Of a DNA stretch of 40,925 bases, positions 33,831 to 40,925 are shown piece by piece. How positions within the stretch are numbered: position 1 is the first letter of the stretch; every line of letters begins with the position of its first letter. The DNA is from Myxococcales bacterium (lineage in GTDB: Bacteria; Myxococcota_A; UBA9042): contig JAGSHB010000032.1 in assembly GCA_023954815.1 (NCBI GenBank), positions 1 through 40,925 of the forward strand, written 5' to 3'. Under the pieces are notes generated by a model, which saw only the letters and a list, made by a program, of their open reading frames with translations, was not told the origin of the DNA and made no database searches. Both the position numbers and the translations under genes were made by a program.

Positions 33831-34328
33831 TTAGTTGTCGAAGCTGCTCGATCCCGAGGTCGCGACAATAACACCGATGAACGCCGCAGCGACGCCCACG
33901 CCAGCGGCGATCATACCAGCGGTCTTGCCATTGGAGAGCAGATCAACTTCGTAGCTCTTCAGACCGGCGAGCGGCAGCAGCGTGTCGCGATCGGATGCTA
34001 CGAGCTGGCTCGAGTACATCGAGAAGTTGAACGGCGTGACCTGGTAGCGACGACCGCCTTCTGAGCGCACGAAGATCTTCGTGTTGCGGTTCACTGCGAC
34101 CTGCTTGGTCTTCAGTGTCGTCACCGTGACGGCGTCGTTGGCTCCGCGCTTGAAGATCGCCTCGCGCTCCTTGTCCTTGAGCTTGTCAGCGAGACGGCGG
34201 TCTTGGGCCAACGCCTGACGAGACTGAAGCTTACGGAACTCAACTGACGGCACCTGATAGGTGTTGTAGCAGCCGGTAAGGCCCGTGAGCAGGGCGGTCA
34301 TTGTCAGAATCGCAAGACACTTCTTCAT
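33831..34328 (-). CDS. Small lipoprotein with C-terminal membrane helix
   Basis: The 165-residue product has a signal peptide and lipobox L-T-G-C, so it should be a lipoprotein. The middle is basic and beta-rich with no family motif I recognise. Near the end, GMIAAGVGVAAAFIGVIV is a hydrophobic segment with small residues, perhaps a second membrane contact. A GAGGG ribosome site stands 6 bases before the ATG. It lies 83 bases downstream of the GYF_2/DUF4234 gene on the same strand and precedes the glycosyltransferase gene. The position suggests an envelope role, but there is no evidence for a specific one. Confidence 0.75.
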   Translation of the reverse strand: MKKCLAILTMTALLTGLTGCYNTYQVPSVEFRKLQSRQALAQDRRLADKLKDKEREAIFKRGANDAVTVTTLKTKQVAVNRNTKIFVRSEGGRRYQVTPFNFSMYSSQLVASDRDTLLPLAGLKSYEVDLLSNGKTAGMIAAGVGVAAAFIGVIVATSGSSSFDN

Positions 34329-34411
34329 CGATGTCCCTCAGAGTTGGACCTGCCGGCGGGACCGGCGTGGCAATGCTGCGTGGGGGGAGCCCGGCAGCCG
34401 CGGACGTGGAC

Positions 34412-35239
34412 CTAGGAGTCGGGCTGAGCGCCACAGGCCTCCCAGACCGTATTGAGGTCCTGCTGAACCAAGTAGTAAAATCCGTAGGGGAAGCAGAACA
34501 TCAGCAGCAGTAGGATGACGGCGCGATCTTCGATCTCGACACCCGCCTTCTGACCCATTTCGGGCAGCGCTTTGATCATCTTCCACAGAAGCAGCAGGAA
34601 TAGCGGGCCGCAGAACAGTCCACCAAAGAAGAACGCCGGCTTGAGCTCTTCGCGGCCCAAGAACGTGTTGATCTCGTTGAGGCGTTTCCACAGCCAGACA
34701 AGGCCGTAGATGCCGCAGGTGACGACCGTCAACAGGACGACCTTGACGGGGCTTGTCCACTCACCGTGAGGCAAGTTCGCTCCGCCGCGGCCACCGGAAA
34801 ATCCGCCGCCACCACCGCCGCCAGAGAAGGCACCGCCACCGCCACCACCGGACGCGCGCGGCGCAGGTGCGGGCTCGGGCGCAGCGTAGGCTGGCTCAGG
34901 CTCAGGCTCAGGCGTAACTGGGGTCATCGCGACCGGCTCGGGGGCGGTGTAGGTCATCGCAGCGGGCTGGGGCTCGGGCTCGGGCTCGGGCTCAGCTGCG
35001 GCGGCACCATCCATTTCGTCGAAGAAATCCGGAGGGATCTCCATGGCGACTGTGGCCTCGTTTTCTTCGATATTCCACGCACCGGCCATTTCTGGCACCA
35101 GGGCGGCGCCAATCCACTCACTCTTTGTGTCGTCATAGATGTACTGGTCCTGCGGTAGTTCGCCGGTCCGGGCCATCTCTCGCAAAGCGCCGATCTCGAA
35201 TTGGACAGCTTTTCCTTCACGGTGCAAATGGAACGCCAT
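34412..35239 (-). CDS. GYF_2 / DUF4234 membrane protein
   Basis: The 275-residue protein begins with a GYF_2 (DUF4339)-like domain (about 1-50: FHLHREGKAVQFEIGALREM), then a Pro-Glu-rich linker and a Gly-rich stretch. The C-terminal 100 residues resemble DUF4234 with three membrane helices (KVVLLTVVTCGIYGLVWLW, AFFFGGLFCGPLFLLLLW, VILLLLMFCFPYGFYYLV). The ATG at 35239 has GAGG 8 bases upstream; the open frame extends to 35335 but has no good site. The N-terminal domain should face the cytoplasm. GYF_2 domains are thought to bind protein partners; none is known here. The linker coding region has tandem hexamers. Confidence 0.78.
   Translation of the reverse strand: MAFHLHREGKAVQFEIGALREMARTGELPQDQYIYDDTKSEWIGAALVPEMAGAWNIEENEATVAMEIPPDFFDEMDGAAAAEPEPEPEPQPAAMTYTAPEPVAMTPVTPEPEPEPAYAAPEPAPAPRASGGGGGGAFSGGGGGGGFSGGRGGANLPHGEWTSPVKVVLLTVVTCGIYGLVWLWKRLNEINTFLGREELKPAFFFGGLFCGPLFLLLLWKMIKALPEMGQKAGVEIEDRAVILLLLMFCFPYGFYYLVQQDLNTVWEACGAQPDS
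34893..34994. repeat. Tandem hexamers encoding Pro-Glu repeats
   Basis: GGCTCA occurs three times at 34893-34910, and GGCTGG-GGCTCG-GGCTCG-GGCTCG-GGCTCA at 34965-34994. On the minus strand these encode Pro-Glu dipeptides in the linker of the GYF_2/DUF4234 protein. Such arrays can slip in replication and change linker length by two residues at a time. Confidence 0.75.
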
Positions 35240-35478
35240 GGTCTGATCCTCGAGCGCCCAGCGGGGCAGGGGCACAGTAGTGTTGCTCACTTGTAGCGAT
35301 ACCCGTCTCCGAGTTGTCGCTCGCTGCTGGTTCAACCACCTATCGAGTCGGGCGCGTGCCAGACCTGATTTGCGGTGACCGTGCGGCAGATCTTATGGGG
35401 CCTGAGCGGGTCCCCGTCAATGCCAATTGGCCCTACGCCCCTTCATAGATGGGGTGCGGAGACCGCCCGGACATTGCA

Positions 35479-35498
35479 GATTCGCAGAGCGGCGAATC
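35479..35498 (-). other. Stem-loop at the stop of the DUF507 gene
   Basis: GATTCGC and GCGAATC form a perfect 7-base stem around AGAGCG, overlapping the DUF507 stop codon. Read on the minus strand it stands where a terminator would, but no T tract follows, so it may instead mark an RNA end or pausing site. Confidence 0.45.
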
Positions 35499-36024
35499 AG
35501 CCGTCGACTTCAAGGCCCTTGAGGCGCTTCATGTCACTCATGACCTTGTTGTACTCGATCTCCCAGGAGGACGTGCCTTCCTGCAAGTTCTGAATGCGGC
35601 GACGCACCTCTTCATCGAGATCGTCGTCGACCTTCAGATGCTGACGCAGTACATCGCGCAGCACTTTCCGAAGCTCGTGATCTTCGACGAAGATCTCGGC
35701 GACGTGGCGGCTATGGAATAGGCACTCGATCACTTGCCGAGTGAGGTAGTCCATCGCTTTGTCGCCGATGCCGAACGAACGCTCGTCGGCGATCTTGCTC
35801 TTGAGTTTGTGAAGTTGCCGAAATTCGAGCCCACCTTTACTGATGAGTTCGCGGGCGTGATTGACGATCTCACGCTCAGTACGAATGTACTCTTTCAACA
35901 CACTTTCGATGTCGAGGAGGACTTCGCCCTCCATCTCCGGCTCGGCTTCAACGGCGCCAGTGCTGGTGAGCACATTGACCATATCAGTCGAGATCGGCGT
36001 GACCTTGCCAGCGTACAGCCTCAT
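35497..36024 (-). CDS. DUF507 family protein
   Basis: The 175-residue product fits DUF507: it starts MRLY and runs as helices with a central EREIVNHARELI and a charged C-terminal helix (LDEEVRRRIQNLQEG). No signal peptide or membrane segment is present. The GGGAG ribosome site stands 7 bases before the ATG. The family is common in deltaproteobacteria and related groups, and its function is unknown. It is followed by a strong hairpin at the stop codon. Gaps of roughly 260 bases on both sides mean that it is probably its own transcription unit. Confidence 0.85.
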   Translation of the reverse strand: MRLYAGKVTPISTDMVNVLTSTGAVEAEPEMEGEVLLDIESVLKEYIRTEREIVNHARELISKGGLEFRQLHKLKSKIADERSFGIGDKAMDYLTRQVIECLFHSRHVAEIFVEDHELRKVLRDVLRQHLKVDDDLDEEVRRRIQNLQEGTSSWEIEYNKVMSDMKRLKGLEVDG

Positions 36025-36296
36025 CGACGTACTCCCGGTTGGTTCGTTGTGAATTCGCAGAACCTGCTCCGTGCGGCGCCTTACCTAGCACACCCGGACC
36101 CCTCGGTCTATCGCAGACTCACCGATGCTGGATTTGATAGGCGGACATGCACTTGGCCGGTGCCCTTGATGCGGCACGCCATGCGAGAGGCGAGGGAGCC
36201 GTGGCTTGGCACGACCGAGGGCCCTCTATACCCCACCTATAGAAGAAGAAAATGAGTAGCGTTGCACGATAGCCATGCACAAGACGCGGCTGGCAG

Positions 36297-39236
36297 CTAC
36301 GAAGTGCCGACCACCCATGGCTTATGGAAGCTCTCGATCTTGGAGACAAAGAACGCGAACTGCGAGGCCGTATTTTCGCCGGTATCGACGCGCAGCATCT
36401 TGACCGTACGTTTGCCCGAAATCTCCGTCCGCTGGGCGACGTAGCCCTCTTCGATGTAGATCTTCAGGGCGTTGCTCAGGTTGACGTGGCTGATCGCCTC
36501 GCGGCACTGCACTTCCCCGAGCTCATAGCGTTTATCCGCGATCGCCTGACAGTGGGCAACGAACGCTTTGTCGGTCATCGGGGCCTCACCCAACGCCGGC
36601 AGCGCACGGCCGAGGACGAGATAACTCTCGATGAAGTTCTGGATCAGCTTTGCGTACAGCTGCACCAGCGGCCGCAGCCGCGCACTGAGCTGCATACCGC
36701 CGTCTGGGCGGGTACGTAGCCAACCGTTGTCCATGAAGGTTGCGACCGACCGTTGATACTGCACCTCAAAAGTGACGGCGGGTTCGTACACAAACTCGTA
36801 CTTCAGTAGACGACTGAGCAGCTTCGTGTCGTCCGACAGGCTGTCCGGATCAACCCGACCCTCATTGTCCATACCCGCGATGAGGGAGGCAGCGAGCAGG
36901 GCGTCGGGCACGAAGATGTGGATGAGGTTGTTCTTGTAATAGTCCAGGTGCAGACGGCCGTCGCGCTTGACGATGAAGACCTCGTCGTCGTCGTCAAAGG
37001 TCTTGCGGAACATCCAACCCGATTCTTCGAACATCTCCAGTGCGCCGTTGAGAAAGGGCTCCACGGCTTGGCCAAGCGCCCGTGCTCGCTGGCTCTGGGC
37101 ACCCAAGGGGTCAATAGCGCCGCCCGATTGCCGCTGCGCCACGCGATCCTGGGTCTCAGCGAAGGCGAGCTTCTGTCGCTGCATCCGCATCGCCGTCCCC
37201 AGGGGACCCGCCAGCACCGCGCCGCGGCGGACAGCTGTGTCGAGCAAGTGACCGACCCGCGTAAGTAGATCTGTGCGGCTGATGCCGCGATTGATCTTGG
37301 TGAGCAGCACAGCGGCTGTCAGCGCGGTTGGCGTGAGCACGGCGGCTTGGTTGATCCCGCCGAGTATGTGGTAGCCGCAGACTTTGACCGCCCGCGAAAA
37401 GTCTTCAGCCTTGTAGCCTGCACCCGGCGTCACACCCTCCTGCTCCAGGAGCGCTCGCACAGACAGCGGCTCAGCGAACTGGACCCGCATGCGGCCGTAT
37501 TTGTGCACAAGAACGCGGGTTGCCCCAAGCAGATCGCCGACGCCCTCGCGCTTCTTCTCGCCGCCTTCTAGCTCCCGGCGGTACGCCGCCTCTTCGATCA
37601 TCCGCTCATAACCAAAGTTGGTCGGCGCGATCATGACGTCGGGTACAACGCCATCGGCCACGGACTGCAAAATCATGCGCAGGATGCCGTAGCGCGGCGG
37701 GAGCAGCTTGCCGGTCCGCGAGCGGGTTCCTTCGATGAAGAACTCGAGCCAATGATCGTCTTTGAGCAGCTTGGTGACGTAGGCCTCAAACGCCGCGCCG
37801 TAGATGGGCTGACCGCGGAATGTGCGCCGCAGAAAAAAGGCGCCGGCGTGCCGAAAGCACCAGCCAACCGGGAAAAAAGACAGATTCGCGCCAGCGGCAA
37901 TGTGTGGCGGCACCATGCCGTTGCGGTAAAAAATGTAGCTGATGACCAGGTAGTCGATGTGGCTCTTGTGACTCGGCGCGATCACGATCGGGCCACGCTT
38001 GCCGGCCTGTCGAATCCGCTCCAAGCCCTCCGCATCGACCTCGAGACCGGTGTAGATGCGCGCCCAGACCAGCGTCAGGATCAAACTGAAGATGTCGATC
38101 ATCCACATGCGCAGATCGGCGGCGATTTCTATGAGGTTGGCTGAGGCCTCTCTCTTCAGATCATCGAGGGAGCGATCGTCGTCGGCTCCCGCCGCAGCTT
38201 GCAGTCGGCTCTCAAAGCGGGGATCGGCGAGAATTTCGTCTGCGAGCTCGCGGGGCGGCTTGACACGACTGCCCCTGATTACGCGATCTTCACTGGCGAA
38301 CCGTTGTTGAATGACCAGTCGCAGACGCTCCGCCAACAGCCCGGTGTCGCTGGCGTTTTCGTGCTCAAGTAGAAACTCAGCAACGTTGATGGGCTCGCCC
38401 AATCGTACAAAGGCGCGACGATGATTGAAGATGAAGCTGCCGAATTTGCGGAGCGTGCCTGGCGCTTCTGGATCGCCGAAGAAGGTCTCCAGGATGTTGG
38501 TGCCGTCGCCGCTGGGGTTTCGCTCCCATACCAGCACCTGGGGAACGATGAAGAGCGGAAACGTCACCTGACGCTGCGTGATGATCAGATTGGAGAGATG
38601 TGGATCGGTCGGCGCGCTGGCGCCCAGTTGGGTAAAGCTGAATCCCCGTCTCAGAAACAGGAGCACCGAGCGCCTACGCCGCAGCAGGCCGGTGACGATC
38701 TCACCATCTGGGCGGCGCTGCGCTTTGGACCAGCGGCGCCGCCACCACAGCTTCAGCGCCATTCTCCAGGGCTGGAATGCGGTGAGGGCTGGGCCATTGG
38801 TGAACTCGGCCAGGGGCAGGCGGGCGCGCACGAAGGCGAAATTGAAAAACAGGGTGTCGAGCAGGCTGACCGTCTTCATCACGTAGACGGGGACGCCCTC
38901 TTTGGCACATGTGGCGATTTCGGTGTCGATCTCAGGCGGAAAGCGTACGGGGCCGAAGAAAATACCCGCGAGCCAGCGCGCCAGAAGACCAAAGCGGGTC
39001 GTCATGCGGGAGACGTGGGCGAGCTCTGCCTCGCTCAGGCCGTCGCTCACAGGCTCCGGCAGGGTCGCGGCGACGAGGCGTTCGGGCGTGGGTCGCGGCG
39101 TGCGTGGGTCGATCTGAGGGATATTGAGCTGGGACACACGCCGACTGCCAGCGCCACCGCTGTGAACTCCGAACTCCTTGGGTTGCTCCGACTTGGAGCC
39201 CGAATCCGACGAATGCGGCGGGGGAAGGGCAGTCAC
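36297..39236 (-). CDS. plsB: Glycerol-3-phosphate 1-O-acyltransferase PlsB
   Basis: PlsB acylates sn-1 of glycerol-3-phosphate, the first step in phospholipid synthesis, at the inner membrane. The 979-residue product has the acyltransferase motif H-K-S-H-I-D at 423-428 (catalytic His423 and Asp428), GAFFLRR at 465-471, and FIEGTRSRTGK at 500-510, which binds glycerol-3-phosphate. An N-terminal half (about 100-290) has an acyltransferase-like pattern without a catalytic HxxxxD. It is longer than E. coli PlsB (807). The start is a GTG at 39236 with GGAG (39242-39245 on the plus strand as CTCC) 5 bases upstream. It stands apart, with 272 bases before DUF507 and a 291-base divergent gap upstream. 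Confidence 0.93.
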   Translation of the reverse strand: MTALPPPHSSDSGSKSEQPKEFGVHSGGAGSRRVSQLNIPQIDPRTPRPTPERLVAATLPEPVSDGLSEAELAHVSRMTTRFGLLARWLAGIFFGPVRFPPEIDTEIATCAKEGVPVYVMKTVSLLDTLFFNFAFVRARLPLAEFTNGPALTAFQPWRMALKLWWRRRWSKAQRRPDGEIVTGLLRRRRSVLLFLRRGFSFTQLGASAPTDPHLSNLIITQRQVTFPLFIVPQVLVWERNPSGDGTNILETFFGDPEAPGTLRKFGSFIFNHRRAFVRLGEPINVAEFLLEHENASDTGLLAERLRLVIQQRFASEDRVIRGSRVKPPRELADEILADPRFESRLQAAAGADDDRSLDDLKREASANLIEIAADLRMWMIDIFSLILTLVWARIYTGLEVDAEGLERIRQAGKRGPIVIAPSHKSHIDYLVISYIFYRNGMVPPHIAAGANLSFFPVGWCFRHAGAFFLRRTFRGQPIYGAAFEAYVTKLLKDDHWLEFFIEGTRSRTGKLLPPRYGILRMILQSVADGVVPDVMIAPTNFGYERMIEEAAYRRELEGGEKKREGVGDLLGATRVLVHKYGRMRVQFAEPLSVRALLEQEGVTPGAGYKAEDFSRAVKVCGYHILGGINQAAVLTPTALTAAVLLTKINRGISRTDLLTRVGHLLDTAVRRGAVLAGPLGTAMRMQRQKLAFAETQDRVAQRQSGGAIDPLGAQSQRARALGQAVEPFLNGALEMFEESGWMFRKTFDDDDEVFIVKRDGRLHLDYYKNNLIHIFVPDALLAASLIAGMDNEGRVDPDSLSDDTKLLSRLLKYEFVYEPAVTFEVQYQRSVATFMDNGWLRTRPDGGMQLSARLRPLVQLYAKLIQNFIESYLVLGRALPALGEAPMTDKAFVAHCQAIADKRYELGEVQCREAISHVNLSNALKIYIEEGYVAQRTEISGKRTVKMLRVDTGENTASQFAFFVSKIESFHKPWVVGTS

Positions 39237-39527
39237 GATGTCTCCATGCCAGCGTCGATCGTAGGCCGGGCCTCAGACGCGGGTCAATGTCCGCTTGTAT
39301 TCGATTCGTCCCATCCATGGGCCGCGGCTCTGGTGCGGTGTTCATGCAGGCGCTCGTGCGACCGTGATGGAGCGATGCTGTGGCGCGACACCTCTTGCGC
39401 CTAACACCTGACGGAGCGAGGCTAGGCGCCGATGGGCCGTCGATGCGCGGTTGATGGGTATAGGCCGACATAAGCGGTCACAACACCGCAACGTGCCAAG
39501 TGGCTCTCCCCGAGCTAGGACAGCGAG
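39237..39527. promoter_or_regulatory. Divergent intergenic region between plsB and the next gene
   Basis: No gene is visible in these 291 bases, which separate divergent genes, so promoters of both are expected here. I cannot pick out convincing -35/-10 boxes; the bases are GC-rich and hold no strong inverted repeat. Confidence 0.4.
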
Positions 39528-40430
39528 ATGCACAGTGTTCGTCGTTGCTTTGGTCTGACCGTTGCCGGTGGTCCTCAGCTTGCGGCGGCGCGATTGGCCC
39601 TCCGTGGTCCGCCCGGAAAAGGGCTCGCCTTCGCAGAACAATGGCGCCGTGCACCGCGGCGTGTGGGCCGGGTGCTGTGCAGCAGCGCTCTATCTGAGAC
39701 GTGGCCTGCCAATCGCGCTCTCGGATTGCCTTGGGGCGCACCCCTGCAGTTAGGCAAGTTGACGGTCGCGTTGGGCCCAGCGGGTGCGAGCCCAGAATCT
39801 GCCGTGCTCCGCGTTCAGGTTCCGGAAGGCCTGATGGTATGTGCGCTGGCCGCGCGCGATCGGGCATTGCCGGGGGCCGAAGCGGCCGATGTTGCGGGCG
39901 CAGACATTTTGCTGCTCGACGGAGCAGGGCTGACCAATCCGGCGACCGAAGATGCTGTCGCTCTCTTGGCGGTCGGGTCTTTGGCAGCAAGCGGCGGCGG
40001 CGTGATTCGATTGGACGACGAGCGCCTCGCAGTTGCCCTGGCTCACGTCATCCCGCCGGCCGTTCAGTTGGTGGCGCCTGCCGGCATCGCACGTCGGATC
40101 ACCAGCCTCGTCGGCCGACCAGTGCGTCGGCCGACCACTGCACCCAAGCGCGGTACGATCTCGTTGTGGCCAGCCAATCAACCCCTCTCAAACCCTGATT
40201 TTCCGGGCCGATTGCACATTCACTGGCCTGGATCCACGCCCATCGATGGTTGGACGGGGGTGCCTTGGTCGGCTCAATCCGATGAGGCCGGACTGCGCCG
40301 GCTGATCGATCGCAGCGGTGCAAGCAACGTAGTGGTGTGGCATGACGATGCGGACGTGGTTCGGCGGCTCGACGATATCACCCCGGCGTTGTGGCATCTG
40401 ACGTCAGAGGCCCAGCTGCCGCTGATGTAG
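39528..40430 (+). CDS. Unknown protein resembling a degenerate metallo-beta-lactamase nuclease
   Basis: The 300-residue protein has no signal peptide or membrane helix. Its middle, about 70-190, follows the order of a beta-CASP-type metallo-beta-lactamase nuclease: LQLGKLTVALGPAG (compare l.PAGH), SAVLRVQVPEG, ADILLLDGA, and SGGGVIRLDDERLAVAL. The metal-binding His of the PAGH motif is replaced (PAGAS) and the Asp of the GD motif is absent, so catalysis is not expected if this reading is right. AGGA lies 7 bases before the ATG. The next gene starts 72 bases later. The family call is tentative and based on pattern only; otherwise it is an unknown cytoplasmic protein. Confidence 0.4.
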   Translation: MHSVRRCFGLTVAGGPQLAAARLALRGPPGKGLAFAEQWRRAPRRVGRVLCSSALSETWPANRALGLPWGAPLQLGKLTVALGPAGASPESAVLRVQVPEGLMVCALAARDRALPGAEAADVAGADILLLDGAGLTNPATEDAVALLAVGSLAASGGGVIRLDDERLAVALAHVIPPAVQLVAPAGIARRITSLVGRPVRRPTTAPKRGTISLWPANQPLSNPDFPGRLHIHWPGSTPIDGWTGVPWSAQSDEAGLRRLIDRSGASNVVVWHDDADVVRRLDDITPALWHLTSEAQLPLM

Positions 40431-40502
40431 CGAGGTGCCTCTCGACAGGGGATCGCCCAGGCGCCACACTTCGCCCGCAAACGGCTCGCCAACGGAGGCG
40501 CC

Positions 40503-40925
40503 ATGAACCCGCAAGCTTGGCTCCATGAACTCGGCCGCGGCGACGCGATCAAACGATCGCATCCCATCGAGAAGATGGTGTGCAGCATCGGCACCGATCG
40601 GCACAGCGACATTCGACTCAAAGGGCGCGGCGTCGCCGCTGTTCATGCTCAACTGCGTGTGGGCAAACGCGGAATTCAAATCGAGGCGGTCGCTGGGGAG
40701 CGTTTGGTCATCAATGGGCGGCGCGCTGATAGCCGTGACTTGCAGCAAAACGATGTGATCGACATGGGCAGCGTGCGTCTCCGCTTTGAGATGCGGGTTG
40801 CGCGAAGAAGGGCCGCGCCGGCCCCAAGTGCCGCCACTGGCGAGCGCATTCGTTCGACGCTGGAGGCGCTCGCCCGCTTTTCCGAGAATTTGGCCGGCAG
40901 CTACGAAATCGACGATCTGCTTGAG
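40503..40925 (+). CDS. FHA-domain regulator, 3' end cut by window
   Basis: Only the first 141 codons are visible, and the frame is open to the last base. The start has a strong GGAGG 4 bases before the ATG. Residues about 20-97 form an FHA domain (IGTDRHSDIRL, then VHAQLRV and VINGRRA), though the usual Arg after Gly-x-x is a Thr here and the Ser-x-x-His is only partly kept. From about 115 the sequence TLEALARFSENLAGSYEIDDLLE matches the lead-in to a GAF domain. FHA-GAF proteins in myxobacteria are often sigma-54-dependent activators or cyclases, but the output domain is outside the window. Confidence 0.75.
   Translation, partial: MNPQAWLHELGRGDAIKRSHPIEKMVCSIGTDRHSDIRLKGRGVAAVHAQLRVGKRGIQIEAVAGERLVINGRRADSRDLQQNDVIDMGSVRLRFEMRVARRRAAPAPSAATGERIRSTLEALARFSENLAGSYEIDDLLE

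Noticed and set aside
38421-39404. Plus-strand open frame of 327 codons
   Set aside because: It is antisense to plsB, whose acyltransferase motifs are unmistakable, and it has no features of its own.

Overview
This is a high-GC, gene-dense chromosomal window that looks like a member of the Myxococcota (the old Deltaproteobacteria) or a close relative. The main pointers are a MopE-like protein with at least 19 C-D-x-x-D-N-D-C-D-G repeats, a secreted amidase ending in a MYXO-CTERM-type tail (Cys-Gly-Cys, hydrophobic stretch, Arg cluster), Asp-Ala-Gly-rich linkers, several large lipoproteins, and FHA-domain proteins. No rRNA, tRNA, CRISPR array, insertion sequence or phage gene was seen.

Layout. 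2-4039 (+): MopE-like repeat protein, cut at the window's left edge. 4086-10161 (-): N-acetylmuramoyl-L-alanine amidase with a MYXO-CTERM-like tail, then a Kelch-like lipoprotein, then lipoyl synthase LipA. 10282-25187 (+): a co-directional run of rseP, tsaB, a PqqD-like protein, a 2,350-residue Ig-like/FG-GAP lipoprotein, a 64-residue putative precursor peptide, an HprK-like kinase, a radical SAM/SPASM enzyme, a SipW-like peptidase, a CpoB/YbgF-like lipoprotein and a LysM protein, closed by a strong hairpin terminator. 25649-30750 (+): an FHA/coiled-coil protein, a Ycf46-like AAA+ ATPase, a Ycf35/DUF1257 protein, a DUF2997 protein and an unknown protein. 30853-39236 (-): AsmA-like/GT51 glycosyltransferase fusion, small lipoprotein, GYF_2/DUF4234 membrane protein, DUF507 protein and glycerol-3-phosphate acyltransferase PlsB. 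39528-40925 (+): a protein resembling a degenerate metallo-beta-lactamase-fold nuclease, and the start of an FHA-domain regulator cut by the right edge.

The best candidate for an undescribed system is 12814-23022. A PqqD-like peptide-binding protein, a small peptide whose leader carries a lasso-type Y-x-x-P-x-L motif and whose C-terminal half is Gly/Thr-rich with two cysteines, an HprK-like kinase, a radical SAM/SPASM enzyme and a Ser/His signal-peptidase-like protein lie in order, with overlapping genes at the end. No lasso cyclase, lasso leader protease or ABC exporter is present. I infer a RiPP-type (ribosomally made, modified peptide) pathway in which a lasso-like leader is handed to a radical SAM enzyme. 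The giant lipoprotein lying inside the locus may be a partner or an unrelated neighbour.

A second coherent unit is 25649-30750, where an FHA/coiled-coil protein overlaps the Ycf46-type ATPase gene by four bases and is followed by its usual Ycf35 and DUF2997 companions. Much of the rest serves the cell envelope: peptidoglycan cleavage and synthesis, site-2 proteolysis, lipoproteins and phospholipid synthesis.
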